A stretch of 64,000 nt of DNA, from NCBI RefSeq assembly GCF_000300275.1, contig NZ_AMRN01000006.1, forward strand, positions 124,001 to 188,000. The letters are read 5' to 3'. Below the pieces are notes generated by a model. That model saw only the letters and a program-made list of their open reading frames with translations. It ran no database searches and had not been told where the DNA came from. The position numbers were made by a program, and so were the translations under genes. The stretch comes from Thalassospira profundimaris WP0211 (lineage in GTDB: Bacteria; Pseudomonadota; Alphaproteobacteria; Rhodospirillales; Thalassospiraceae). Positions 18,213 to 27,232 of the stretch are shown here, one piece after another; position 1 is the stretch's first letter; every line of letters starts with the position of its first letter.

Positions 18213-19037
18213 TCACGCCGGAACCGTGATTTCCCCTTTGAGATACTGCACGGCTTCGCCCTTGAGATGAACACGGTCACCGTCGATTTTGCAGGCAACC
18301 ACACCACCGCGCGCGGACGCCTGATATCCGACAACATCGACCTGCCCCAGTTTTTCTGCCCAATAAGGCCCAACGACACAGTGCATATAGCCGGTTACCG
18401 GATCTTCATTGATGCCAAGTGCTGGCAGGAAATAACGTGAAATCATATCAAGTCCGGTTTTATCGCCGGGTGCCGTAACAATCACACCGCGCCCCGCCAA
18501 TTTGCCCAACGCCGACATATCCGGGCGCATATTTCGCACAATGGCAGCGTCATCATAGACAATCACAATGTCGGTATCACGGCTTACCACGCCAAATGTC
18601 TCGGCGGGCTTAACTCCGCCAAGGGCTTCAAGCACCTCCTCAGAGACAGTTTCACCCTTGATCGGTTGTTTCGGGAAGTTCAGGACAATCGCATCACCTT
18701 CGCGCCGGGCGGTCAAAACGCCGCTTTGGCTTTGCAACTTGATCAAATCGCCCTCAAAGCCAAGCCGATTAAAAATCACAAATGCACTTGCAAGCGTCGC
18801 GTGGCCACACAGCGGCACCTCGACGGTCGGCGTGAACCAACGAATGTGAAAATCGGCCTCGTCTCCCGCATTTGACACGAAAAAGGCCGTTTCCGAGAGA
18901 TTGTTTTCCATCGCGATTTTTTGCAGCACGTCATCAGGCAACCAGTGAGATAACGGCACAACCGCCGCCGGATTGCCGGCAAACAAAACATCGGTGAAGG
19001 CATCGATCTGATAGATCGGCAGGGTTTGGGTCGTCAT
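18213..19037 (-). CDS. PhzF-family isomerase/epimerase-like protein
   Basis: 274 aa, two-domain fold related to diaminopimelate epimerase. The catalytic Glu lies in NNLSETAFF (Glu49) and the CGHATLAS motif follows near residue 75; the second-domain motif GVVACKIDGD is near the end. PhzF enzymes isomerise small amino- or keto-acids; most have no known substrate. It is the last gene of a leftward run that begins with a DUF1127 gene, and its substrate may be a product of the decarboxylase or dehydratase upstream. Confidence 0.85.
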   Translation of the reverse strand: MTTQTLPIYQIDAFTDVLFAGNPAAVVPLSHWLPDDVLQKIAMENNLSETAFFVSNAGDEADFHIRWFTPTVEVPLCGHATLASAFVIFNRLGFEGDLIKLQSQSGVLTARREGDAIVLNFPKQPIKGETVSEEVLEALGGVKPAETFGVVSRDTDIVIVYDDAAIVRNMRPDMSALGKLAGRGVIVTAPGDKTGLDMISRYFLPALGINEDPVTGYMHCVVGPYWAEKLGQVDVVGYQASARGGVVACKIDGDRVHLKGEAVQYLKGEITVPA

Positions 19038-19115
19038 CGTCTTATCCTGAACTCGGCATATGTTTGATGTACAAGTCGATACATCGTCTGCGTTATTGAT
19101 GATTTGGGTTCGCCT

Positions 19116-20546
19116 TTACAAGGCCGTTTGAATGGCCTGCTTGACGACCACAAGATCTTCGTCGCGGGTCCGCCAGTTGCTGAATGCCGCGCGGAATCCG
19201 AAACGACCGCCGTAAACCGTTGGTGTCAGGAAAACCTTGCAGGTCTCATTGATACGCTGGAGCAAGACCCGATTCTCGTCATCGGTGCCACGCGATGCGA
19301 ACATTGTCACATTGAGTTTGGGTTCACACAGCAGTTCGAGCTTCTCGTGGGTTCGAATCCACGCAGCCAGATTTGCCGCCTGACCACAGTTTGCCCGGAT
19401 GATGGATGCAATTCCGTCGCGACCATAAGCCGTCATCGCCATCCAAAGCGGCAACGCGCGGAACCGCCTGGAATTTTCGACCCCGCGATTGATATAGCTA
19501 TTCCCGTCCGCCTTGGTATCAAGATACGGCGCGAAGGCGCGACAGCATGTCTCCAGCACCGAAATATGCCGGGTCAGGAATATCCCGCAATCATACGGAA
19601 CATTGAGCCACTTATGCCCGTCTGATGTGATGGAGTCCGCGCGCGCTATTCCCTTGGTAAGGTGGGCACGACGATCATCCAGGGCAGCGAAAAAGCCAAA
19701 CGCGGCATCAACATGAAGCCATGCGCCAAAGTCCCTGCACAAATCGGCAATCGCATCAAGGTTATCGAAATCCGTCGCGTTCACCGTCCCGGCCGACGCA
19801 ATTACAATCTTGGCGCGTGCATCACTGGCCGCAAGCTTAGCCTTGAGGTCTGCAACATCGGTTTCTTCCGATCCCGGTTTGGTTGCGACCTTGGTAAAGC
19901 TGTTGCGACCAATGCCGGCAATCGACAAATCCTTGATCATGCTGGCGTGCGGACTCGCGGCAAAAATCTCGAGATCTGGCAATACGCTTGCACCATCGGC
20001 ATCGACATTCACACCAATCTGTTCACCACACCACTGGCGGGCCGCAACCAGACCCAAAAGGTTTGATACCGTTGCACCGGTTGTCAACACACCATCAAAC
20101 GTATCTGACGGCACACCACCCAGTTCACACAACCAGTTGATGACCTGTTCTTCAACCGCGGCATTGACCGATCCTTCCGGTCCGGTGGCGTTCTGATCAA
20201 TTGCACTGACAAGCCAATCGCCAACAAGGGCCGCTGGCGTCGTACCGCCGGTAACAAATCCAAGATAACGAGGACCAATTGATGCGGCGAGCAGCGGCAG
20301 AATTTCTTCCTTCGCTGCCCGCAACGCATCAAGCGCACCGCGTCCCTGCCCCGGCATGGGGCGCGAGGGGTCAAAGGCAGAGAAATCGCGGCAGGTTACA
20401 TCCATGTTATCCGCACCCTGAATAAAGCTGTGCGCGACATCACCTGTTTCCACAAGAATGCGGCCAAGTTTTTCAAGGTCATCAAACATGAGATGACGTT
20501 CATCAACAGTGGGGCTGTCATCTGAACGATTTGAAATGCTGTTCAT
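19116..20546 (-). CDS. Group II PLP-dependent amino-acid decarboxylase
   Basis: 476 aa, AADC/glutamate decarboxylase fold. The PLP lysine is Lys312 in SDGHKWLN; His200 (ASPHASM) stacks on the cofactor and Asp280 (LHVDAAFG) contacts its nitrogen. It probably decarboxylates an aromatic or related L-amino acid, but could also be one of the aldehyde-forming members. The ATG at 20546, with AGGAG upstream, overlaps the stop of the preceding dehydratase gene by four bases (ATGA), so the longer reading from 20699 is not needed. Substrate unknown. Confidence 0.85.
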   Translation of the reverse strand: MNSISNRSDDSPTVDERHLMFDDLEKLGRILVETGDVAHSFIQGADNMDVTCRDFSAFDPSRPMPGQGRGALDALRAAKEEILPLLAASIGPRYLGFVTGGTTPAALVGDWLVSAIDQNATGPEGSVNAAVEEQVINWLCELGGVPSDTFDGVLTTGATVSNLLGLVAARQWCGEQIGVNVDADGASVLPDLEIFAASPHASMIKDLSIAGIGRNSFTKVATKPGSEETDVADLKAKLAASDARAKIVIASAGTVNATDFDNLDAIADLCRDFGAWLHVDAAFGFFAALDDRRAHLTKGIARADSITSDGHKWLNVPYDCGIFLTRHISVLETCCRAFAPYLDTKADGNSYINRGVENSRRFRALPLWMAMTAYGRDGIASIIRANCGQAANLAAWIRTHEKLELLCEPKLNVTMFASRGTDDENRVLLQRINETCKVFLTPTVYGGRFGFRAAFSNWRTRDEDLVVVKQAIQTAL

Positions 20547-21505
20547 TTGTTCTCTCCTGAAAGGATGCGCGCAAAGTCGGCGCGATCGATGTTCGCGCCG
20601 GTCAACACAACGGCGACCTTCTTGCCAATATTGCTTTCGCGCTGTGCAATCGCAGCCGCCAGCGGCACGGCACCTGCACCCTCGGCAATGGTGTGACACG
20701 AACTGAAATAAAGGCGCATGGCATCCGCGATCTGTTCATCATCGACAGCAACAATGTCCGCAGCACCGCTTTTAATGATCGCAAACGCGCCCGGATCCGG
20801 GCTACGACAGGCAACCCCGTCGGCAAACGTATTGGCAGTTGGTGTCTGGATGATTTCACCGGCCATGAATGATTGACGTATGGCATCCGCACCCGTTGCG
20901 ACCACACCAATAATTTCGGTCTTAAGGCCCAGCGCATCACGCACTGTGATCAACGAACAAATCCCGGATCCCATGCCCACCGGTACATAGACACGATCCA
21001 GACCGGAAATAGCGTCAAAAAGCTCCAACCCATAGGACGCGACACCACGCACAAGTTCCCGATGGAACGGCGGGACCATTACCAGGTCTTCCTTGGTGGC
21101 AAGTGCCTTGGCGTATTCGGCTGCCTCCTGGAAGTCGTGACCATGTTCAATCACCTCTGCACCCCAGGCTCGCATGGCGGCGTTCTTTTCAACGGAATTG
21201 CCATGCGGGACAATAATGGTCGCAGGCATGCCAAAACGGCTGGCCGCATGGGCAAGACTTTGACCATGGTTGCCCCGTGTCGCCGAGATAATCCCGCGGT
21301 TCACATCAACCGACTTTCCGAGATAACGACAAAAAGTCAGCCCGCCCCGGATTTTGAACGCACCAAGTCGGGTGTGGTTTTCGTGTTTGACATACAGGGA
21401 CAATCCGGTCGCGCGATCAAGCAGCGGCCACTGAATTGTCGGCGTCGGCGCGACATATTGATGCACAAAATCCGCGGCCTCGCGCAACTCACCTGTATTA
21501 AACAT
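20543..21505 (-). CDS. Threonine dehydratase-like fold-type II PLP enzyme
   Basis: 320 aa. The PLP lysine is Lys51 in GAFKIRG, and ATRGNHGQSLA is the phosphate/asparagine loop. There is no C-terminal ACT domain, so this is the catabolic or specialised form and not feedback-regulated IlvA. Start set at the ATG at 21505 with AGGGA upstream; an in-frame TTG at 21529 is less likely. The stop overlaps the decarboxylase start (ATGA), so they are made together. A paired dehydratase and decarboxylase suggest one pathway acting on a hydroxy-amino acid. Confidence 0.8.
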   Translation of the reverse strand: MFNTGELREAADFVHQYVAPTPTIQWPLLDRATGLSLYVKHENHTRLGAFKIRGGLTFCRYLGKSVDVNRGIISATRGNHGQSLAHAASRFGMPATIIVPHGNSVEKNAAMRAWGAEVIEHGHDFQEAAEYAKALATKEDLVMVPPFHRELVRGVASYGLELFDAISGLDRVYVPVGMGSGICSLITVRDALGLKTEIIGVVATGADAIRQSFMAGEIIQTPTANTFADGVACRSPDPGAFAIIKSGAADIVAVDDEQIADAMRLYFSSCHTIAEGAGAVPLAAAIAQRESNIGKKVAVVLTGANIDRADFARILSGENK

Positions 21506-21567
21506 TGCATTGTATCCCTGATAGATCAAAATCGTGACAATTTGCGTTTACAGCAGTTTCCCGCCGA

Positions 21568-21599
21568 ACGGAGGCACAATGGGAGCAAAGTGCCTCCGT
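21568..21599 (-). promoter_or_regulatory. Intercistronic hairpin between DUF1127 and dehydratase genes
   Basis: Ten-base perfect stem ACGGAGGCAC (21568-21577) and GTGCCTCCGT (21590-21599), loop of 12. No T-run follows on the minus strand, so it is better read as a partial attenuator or a 3' stabiliser for the DUF1127 part of the mRNA than as a full terminator. Confidence 0.55.
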
Positions 21600-21635
21600 C
21601 AAACGCGGCGGTGGCGAGCCGCGCCGGGGGAAACC

Positions 21636-21899
21636 TTACAGGAACGGCTTTGACAGTTCCTGTTCGATATCTGATCGGGTCAGCCCGACATCCTTAAGCA
21701 TATGATCATCAAGCCTTTGCAAAGCGTGACGATCGCGCGAATGCGCCTGCAGACGGGCAAGATATTCAGCCGCAGAGATCATCACACCAATGATCGCGGC
21801 ACGCCAGGTCACAGGCTGCTTGGCCTGTTTAGAGGTGCTTACTGTGCGCTCAGTGACATTGATGCCAGGAAGCTGGATTGTATCGTTACAATTTACCAT
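21636..21899 (-). CDS. DUF1127 small protein
   Basis: 87 aa. The C-terminal half carries the DUF1127 pattern (HALQRLDDHMLKDVGLTRSDIE), a short Arg-rich helical domain that binds RNA or regulatory partners in several alphaproteobacteria. I favour the second ATG at 21899, six bases after AGGAG, over the ATG at 21905, which abuts that site. Its position just inside a MocR-controlled divergent promoter suggests it is regulated with the amino-acid genes that follow. Confidence 0.8.
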   Translation of the reverse strand: MVNCNDTIQLPGINVTERTVSTSKQAKQPVTWRAAIIGVMISAAEYLARLQAHSRDRHALQRLDDHMLKDVGLTRSDIEQELSKPFL

Positions 21900-21940
21900 C
21901 TCCATCTCCTTTCGGTGAATTGTCTCGATATTGTTTTGTC

Positions 21941-21986
21941 ATTGACATTATTATTGTGTCAATTTAAACATTGTCACCATGACAAT
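21941..21986. promoter_or_regulatory. Two candidate operators of the MocR-type regulator
   Basis: Two similar inverted repeats lie back to back in the 79-base divergent gap: ATTGACA (21941-21947) with TGTCAAT (21957-21963), and ATTGTCA (21970-21976) with TGACAAT (21980-21986). The second covers the start codon of the regulator gene itself (21979). Half-sites share the core TTGWCA. This arrangement fits autorepression plus control of the leftward cluster. Confidence 0.6.
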
Positions 21987-23445
21987 ATGGTTCCCGAAAC
22001 TTGATGAGGCTGGTGGTCCTGTTTATCGACAGATCGCGCAAGCCATCCGCAAAGCAGTCAAAGACGGCTCTCTGAAACCCGGAGACCGACTGCCCACCCA
22101 TCGCGACCTTGCCTATCAACTTGGCGTCACGGTCGGCACAATTACCCGCTCCTACCGCGAGGCAGAAAGATTGGGGTTGGTGGCCGGTGAAGTTGGCCGT
22201 GGAACCTATGTGCTCGACAATATTCAGTCGGAACTTGATATGGCGGCCACCGCCCCGATTCCGATGGCATTTACCAATAACCTCACCCAGCTGGCACGAT
22301 CGACCGGTGCTGCGCCATCGACGAATTCCCAGTCAAACGAGACCGAAGATACCGGACCGATCAATTTCAGGATGAACTGCCCTCTCCCGCCAAGGGAAGG
22401 CCGCATTCGCGAGACCCTGGTTGAGGTTGCGACCACCATGTCGACAGACGATATGGTGTCGTACAAATCGGAATATGGTGTTGCTCATCAGCGCGAAGCA
22501 TTGGCTTTTTCCGCCGGAAGACTGGGGCTGGATGACAATCCGGAACGCGTTTTACCAACGGCTGGCGTGCAACATGGCATGACGGTCTCGCTGTTGGCGA
22601 CAGTGCGCCCCGGCGATCTTGTCCTGTGCGAGGAACTCACCTATCCCAACCTGCGCAGCCTTGCCAATTTGTTGCAGTTCCGTCTGCGTGGTGTGGCCAT
22701 GGACGACGACGGCATCGTGCCTGACGCGCTCGAAAACATGTGTCGCACACAAAGCCCGCGTGCGATTTATCTGATGCCGACGCTGCACAACCCGCTTTGC
22801 AGCACCATGAGCCAGAAGCGCCGCATCGAAATTGCCGAAATCCTGCGTAAATATGATCTGACATTGATCGAAGACGGCATCTACCACTTCCTTGATCCCG
22901 ATGCCCCACCCCCGCTGTCTTGCTTTGCACCGGAACGCAGCATTTATCTTGATGGCGTATCAAAAAGCATCGGTGGTGGTTTGCGTGTCGGTTATATCCA
23001 TGCACCGGGCGAAATGATCGGCAAACTTGCCAGTGCAATCCGGTCCACCTGCTGGATGGTTTCAACCATCAACCTTGAACTTGTCACACGCATGATCATG
23101 GATGGCAGCCTTGCTCAGTTCGAGGCATGGCACCGCGAAGAAGCGGCCAAACGTCTTGCGATCGTGCTCGGCACGCTCAAGGGTTACGATATCCGTTTCC
23201 ACCCGACCAACTATCATATCTGGCTGGAACTTCCCGAACATATCGACACTAGTGAATTGGTTATGGATGCGGCCAACAACGGTGTTCTTCTGACCGCGGC
23301 ACAGCAATTCGCCGTTGGCCACGTGCCAAGGGGTATGCGCCTGTGCTTCGGCGCAGAACGATCCCCCGAAAGATTGCGCCGCGGCGTGCAAATCGTCGAC
23401 CGACTGCTTCAGAGCAGTGATTTTGGCAATTCCGTCGTCATGTAA
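21979..23445 (+). CDS. MocR/PdxR-type transcription regulator (GntR HTH + aminotransferase-like)
   Basis: 488 aa. Residues 10-78 are a GntR winged helix (GSLKPGDRLPTHRDLA, then GRGTYV). Residues 130-485 are a class I aminotransferase fold with Lys329 in DGVSKSIGGGLR binding PLP and NPLC at the carboxylate-pocket position. Such regulators sense PLP or an amino acid forming a Schiff base. It diverges from the dehydratase/decarboxylase cluster, which is the obvious target. There is no ribosome-binding site before the ATG, so the message may be leaderless. Confidence 0.9.
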   Translation: MTIWFPKLDEAGGPVYRQIAQAIRKAVKDGSLKPGDRLPTHRDLAYQLGVTVGTITRSYREAERLGLVAGEVGRGTYVLDNIQSELDMAATAPIPMAFTNNLTQLARSTGAAPSTNSQSNETEDTGPINFRMNCPLPPREGRIRETLVEVATTMSTDDMVSYKSEYGVAHQREALAFSAGRLGLDDNPERVLPTAGVQHGMTVSLLATVRPGDLVLCEELTYPNLRSLANLLQFRLRGVAMDDDGIVPDALENMCRTQSPRAIYLMPTLHNPLCSTMSQKRRIEIAEILRKYDLTLIEDGIYHFLDPDAPPPLSCFAPERSIYLDGVSKSIGGGLRVGYIHAPGEMIGKLASAIRSTCWMVSTINLELVTRMIMDGSLAQFEAWHREEAAKRLAIVLGTLKGYDIRFHPTNYHIWLELPEHIDTSELVMDAANNGVLLTAAQQFAVGHVPRGMRLCFGAERSPERLRRGVQIVDRLLQSSDFGNSVVM

Positions 23446-23626
23446 CGCACGTTTTTCTTGTACATGATGACCGTGCAATTTTGAGGCGAAGTCACGGTTC
23501 TTACTGGCATTTCAATTATTTCCGCACGCAACGCTTGACCACGTGATTGCGTTGCTTCCAAGATATGCTGCGGGGGCAAGAAGCCCCTGCTTGATACCTT
23601 GATCTTGGGCAGCAGAAAGTCAGCAG

Positions 23627-26011
23627 ATGCCAGTTTCCCGCCTTGACGCAGATGATTGCGGTTTCCCGCATTTCCGTATTCGCAGCCCACACAAAGACCA
23701 GCAGCCGAAAATATTCGATTTTTCATCGCATTACCGCGCGGCAGAGGCTCTTAAATTCGGACTTTCGATGTCCGAACCCGGTTTCAACATTTTTGTTCTT
23801 GGCCTTGATCGCGCTGGCCGCATGACGGCAACACTCGATTACCTCAACAAGGCCATGGAAGAACGCGAAGCCCCCGATGATTGGGTCTATCTGAACAATT
23901 TTTCGCGCACCAATCGGCCGCGCCCCTATGCCCTTCCGGCTGGTCAGGGCCAAAAGCTTTTGGCGGCGATGGAAACGTTGATCACGCATCTGCGCGAAGC
24001 TTTTGCCTCGGCCTTCAACGCCCCGGCCCACCTGACCGAAACCCAGACACAGACCGAAGAAGCCCGTGCACAACTCCGCGAAAAGTTCGATGCGTTGCGT
24101 GAATATGCCCGTGAACGCGGTCTGGATGTTCAGGAAAACGAAAAAGGCGTGATGATTGTCGCGCTGAACGAGGACGGCGAACCGGTTTCACTCGATGAGA
24201 TCCCCAAGGATCGCCGCAACGAGGCCGAAGACGCGTTTGAGGAAGTCGCCGAAGAAGCCCGCAAAACGCTGCTTTCCACCCGCGACCTCGAAGAACAGAT
24301 CGCCGATACGCTTGATAGTTTGCGGCGCGGGGCAGCAAAGGTTGTTCTGAAACCGCGCATCAAGAAATTGCGCGACAAATTTACAAGCCCCGGCCTCAAG
24401 GCATGGTTCGACGCGCTTGAAAAAGACATTCTCGACAATATCGACGCGTTCGAGGAAGCCAGTGACCAACCCGCCATCGAAAGCGGTGATGGCAAGATCC
24501 CCGAAACGGTCGATGACCGATATGCCGTCAACCTGCTGATTGATCATTCACGTGATAACCACCCCGATGTCGTCCTTGAACCGAGTCCAAGCTACGACAA
24601 CCTGTTTGGGCAAATTCAGTACCGCCCGATGGGGGGCGGCATGCATCCGCATTTCAGCCTGATCAAGCCGGGCGCCCTTCATCGCGCCAATGGCGGCGTA
24701 CTTGTGTTGCGTGCGGAAAGCCTTCTGGAACACGAAGAATGTTGGGGCTTCTTGAAAGCAGCCCTTCGTGACCGTGAAATTCGTATCGAGGAAACCCACA
24801 AGGGCGGCCCACCGACCGCAGGTGCACCGGAACCGCGCCCGATCCCGCTTGACCTCAAGGTCGTTATCGTCGGCGCGCCGAAGTTCTATTACACCTTCTT
24901 CTCGCTGGATGTGGATTTCCGAAATCACTTCCGGGTCAAGGCAGATATTGATGCCGACATGCCAGCAGCAGGTCGCAACATTTCGATCTATACCGGGCTT
25001 CTGCGGGCATCAGCCCTGTCACGCTCCGGCATCCCGGTTGATAATGGTGCGATCCGTCAATTGCTTGGTCAGGCGGCCCGTTGGGCAGGCGAACGTGACA
25101 AGCTGACAGCCCAGATTGAACGGGTCGAAGATGTCGCGATCGAGGCCGGCGCACTTAGCAAGGCCGAAGGTCGCGAAACCATTCGTGCCGCAGATGTCCG
25201 ACGCGCGATCGAGGAGCGGCGCCATCGCAATTCACGCCTTGAAGACCGATCCCATGAACGGGTCCAAAGGCGCGAAATCCTGATCGACAGTTTTGGCAGC
25301 GTGGTTGGTCAGGTCAACGCACTGACGGTTCTCGATTATGGTGATCATGCCTTTGGCCTTCCAGCGCGCGTGTCGGCACGGTCCTATGTCGGTAGCCTCG
25401 GCGTTCTAAACATCGAACGCATGGTCGATATGTCCGGCCCATTGCAGCAAAAGTCTGTGATGATCATCGAAGGCTTCCTGAAATCGCGCTTTGCGCAGGA
25501 CTTTCCGCTCTCATTCGCCTGTAACGTTACCTTCGAACAGAACTATGGCGGGATCGAAGGCGATTCTGCATCGATGGCGGAACTTTGTGCCATCATTTCC
25601 GCTGTTTCCAACATCCCGATGCGCCAGAATGTTGGCATTACGGGGTCGATGAACCAGTTTGGCCAGGCACAACCGGTTGGCGGTATTTCCCACAAGATCG
25701 AAGGTTTCTATCGCATTTGCGCTGATCAGGGCTTTACCGGTGATCAGGGCGTGATCATTCCTTCGGCCAATGCGGAAAACGTTGTCCTGCGCGAAGAAGT
25801 CGTTCAGGCCATTCGCCAGGGCAAATTCAACATCTGGACGGTGGAACACATCAATGATGCGATTGAGCTTCTGACCGGAATGGCAACAGGTGACCGGACA
25901 GATGGTCAATATGCGCCAGACACAGTCTATGGCAAAGCCATGGAACGCCTGCGCAACAATGATCTGATTTTGCGCGAACGCCATGCATATGGCCCGCGCA
26001 CGGAGATGTAG
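23627..26011 (+). CDS. Lon-like ATP-dependent protease (S16, AAA_32 type)
   Basis: 794 aa. The C-terminal S16 domain has the catalytic dyad: Ser647 in EGDSAS and Lys690 in GGISHKIEGF. The N-terminal part resembles the LonB-like AAA_32 family, with long charged coiled coils at about 140-260. The P-loop position reads GLDRAGRMT (59-67), lacking the usual GKT, and the Walker B position reads VLVLRAE without an Asp; either nucleotide binding is reduced or the family uses variant motifs. Unlike LonA there is no N-terminal LAN domain. The next gene starts two bases later. Confidence 0.85.
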   Translation: MPVSRLDADDCGFPHFRIRSPHKDQQPKIFDFSSHYRAAEALKFGLSMSEPGFNIFVLGLDRAGRMTATLDYLNKAMEEREAPDDWVYLNNFSRTNRPRPYALPAGQGQKLLAAMETLITHLREAFASAFNAPAHLTETQTQTEEARAQLREKFDALREYARERGLDVQENEKGVMIVALNEDGEPVSLDEIPKDRRNEAEDAFEEVAEEARKTLLSTRDLEEQIADTLDSLRRGAAKVVLKPRIKKLRDKFTSPGLKAWFDALEKDILDNIDAFEEASDQPAIESGDGKIPETVDDRYAVNLLIDHSRDNHPDVVLEPSPSYDNLFGQIQYRPMGGGMHPHFSLIKPGALHRANGGVLVLRAESLLEHEECWGFLKAALRDREIRIEETHKGGPPTAGAPEPRPIPLDLKVVIVGAPKFYYTFFSLDVDFRNHFRVKADIDADMPAAGRNISIYTGLLRASALSRSGIPVDNGAIRQLLGQAARWAGERDKLTAQIERVEDVAIEAGALSKAEGRETIRAADVRRAIEERRHRNSRLEDRSHERVQRREILIDSFGSVVGQVNALTVLDYGDHAFGLPARVSARSYVGSLGVLNIERMVDMSGPLQQKSVMIIEGFLKSRFAQDFPLSFACNVTFEQNYGGIEGDSASMAELCAIISAVSNIPMRQNVGITGSMNQFGQAQPVGGISHKIEGFYRICADQGFTGDQGVIIPSANAENVVLREEVVQAIRQGKFNIWTVEHINDAIELLTGMATGDRTDGQYAPDTVYGKAMERLRNNDLILRERHAYGPRTEM

Positions 26012-26013
26012 GA

Positions 26014-26793
26014 ATGGCGAAACCACCCCACGCATATCCAACCCCTGCGACACAGTTGTCGCAGGCGATTGGCTTTGCCGGAATGTGGGGTGGCTTTTCT
26101 TTTTCGGTCATCTTTGCTGCGGCACTGATGACCGCCATGATTTTCAATCTGGGTGTAGTGGCGCAAACGCTTGCGCCTGAAACGGGACCAACCGGGATCG
26201 ATATCATCCCGACGGATTTGCCTGCCCGCGCATCAAGTGTGCGATCAGGCAATCAGCCGCTAAGCCTCCTGCCCGGAACAATTCCAACTGAAACCCGGCT
26301 TGAGGAAGAAATCGAAATCCCCTCCTTGGCAGATCAGTATCAACGGACGATCAATGGAAAAGCATCAGTCCGTTCGGTCCAACCTGTCCGTCAAAGGGTG
26401 CCAAAGCCCAGGGAAACTCCGATCAGTCCGGCGATTTCAACAAGTTCGCCTGCGCACCAGACCACACAGCCCGCTGTGACCGTGCAACGCACGACGGCAT
26501 CTGATCTTGTTGAAACAGCAACGCCTGTGTCGGCAGTCAGCGGTGGTGGTTTCCGGATCCAGCTAGGCGCCTTTCGCGACACATTTACTGCTGAAACCTA
26601 TTGGGCAAGCTTTAGCATCCGCTATCCGGAATTGGCTAAATCGCACGACAAAAAAATCATATCCGCCGATCTCGGCAGTCAGGGCATTTATCACCGGCTG
26701 CAGCTTGCCGGGTTTGAAGACTCGGAGTCTGCGCAAAAACAATGCCGCCAGCTCAAGGCTGACGGCACGGATTGTTTTGCAACTGCGCGCTAG
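26014..26793 (+). CDS. SPOR-domain membrane protein
   Basis: 259 aa. One membrane helix (about residues 22-50) is followed by a long Pro/Thr/Ser-rich linker and a C-terminal SPOR domain (GGFRIQLGAFRD to FEDSESAQKQC, about 182-255). SPOR domains bind denuded peptidoglycan at division septa, so the protein is probably a septal or cell-wall factor with a periplasmic C-terminus. GGAG sits inside the end of the protease gene, two bases from which it starts, so the two are co-translated. Confidence 0.82.
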   Translation: MAKPPHAYPTPATQLSQAIGFAGMWGGFSFSVIFAAALMTAMIFNLGVVAQTLAPETGPTGIDIIPTDLPARASSVRSGNQPLSLLPGTIPTETRLEEEIEIPSLADQYQRTINGKASVRSVQPVRQRVPKPRETPISPAISTSSPAHQTTQPAVTVQRTTASDLVETATPVSAVSGGGFRIQLGAFRDTFTAETYWASFSIRYPELAKSHDKKIISADLGSQGIYHRLQLAGFEDSESAQKQCRQLKADGTDCFATAR

Positions 26794-26801
26794 ACAAGGG
26801 C

Positions 26802-27110
26802 TCAGTCAGCAGGTGCAAGCAGGACAATCTTGTCAACGATCAGGGTTGTTGCCTCGGTACAGGTTGTCATCAGTGCCAGATGGCCGGTGATGCGTACTTT
26901 GTCGCCCGGGCGCAGCCTGCTTGCCTTGTTGGCGAGTGCATAAAGCGTCCCGTCTTCGGCACGGAACGTAACGCATTCCTGCCCCTGATCGGTGATTTCA
27001 CCACCAACCGTAAAGTTTTCTTTTTGCAGGAACGAACACCCTGCCAACGCCAGAGCCACACCCGCAACAGCGATTTTTCGCGCCAATCCGGCCCCAAAAA
27101 GGTACTTCAT
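26802..27110 (-). CDS. Small lipoprotein of unknown function
   Basis: 102 aa. A lipobox LALAGC at residues 20-25 (Cys25 would be lipidated) follows a short basic, hydrophobic signal. The mature part contains GDKVRITGHL, resembling an OB-like small beta domain. Start at the ATG at 27110 with GGAG upstream, rather than the in-frame codon at 27149. It converges with the SPOR gene, eight bases apart. No family recognised with confidence. Confidence 0.65.
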   Translation of the reverse strand: MKYLFGAGLARKIAVAGVALALAGCSFLQKENFTVGGEITDQGQECVTFRAEDGTLYALANKASRLRPGDKVRITGHLALMTTCTEATTLIVDKIVLLAPAD

Positions 27111-27232
27111 CCGTCGTGCTCCTTTGCGTGATCGACAGTGCTTCGTCACAAATACGCTTCATGTGCGTTAATGTTCTTGTAACGCCATGAAAGATAGAAT
27201 GGTTCCACCCCTTTTAAGGGTTTCGGTATCCA

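Noticed and set aside
19347-19369. A GTGGGTTCGAATCCACGC stretch resembling the T-arm and 3' end of a tRNA
   Set aside because: It lies inside the decarboxylase gene, in frame with conserved coding sequence, and no acceptor stem, D-arm or anticodon arm can be formed upstream on either strand.
20547-20699. 51-codon N-terminal extension of the PLP decarboxylase
   Set aside because: Cys/Arg-rich with no similarity to decarboxylases, and it runs through the dehydratase gene; the ATG at 20546 has a good ribosome-binding site and an ATGA overlap.
23570-23605. GCGGGGGC...GCCCCTGC hairpin as a terminator of the MocR gene
   Set aside because: The stem carries a mismatch and only a short, broken T-run follows, so I could not support it as a terminator.
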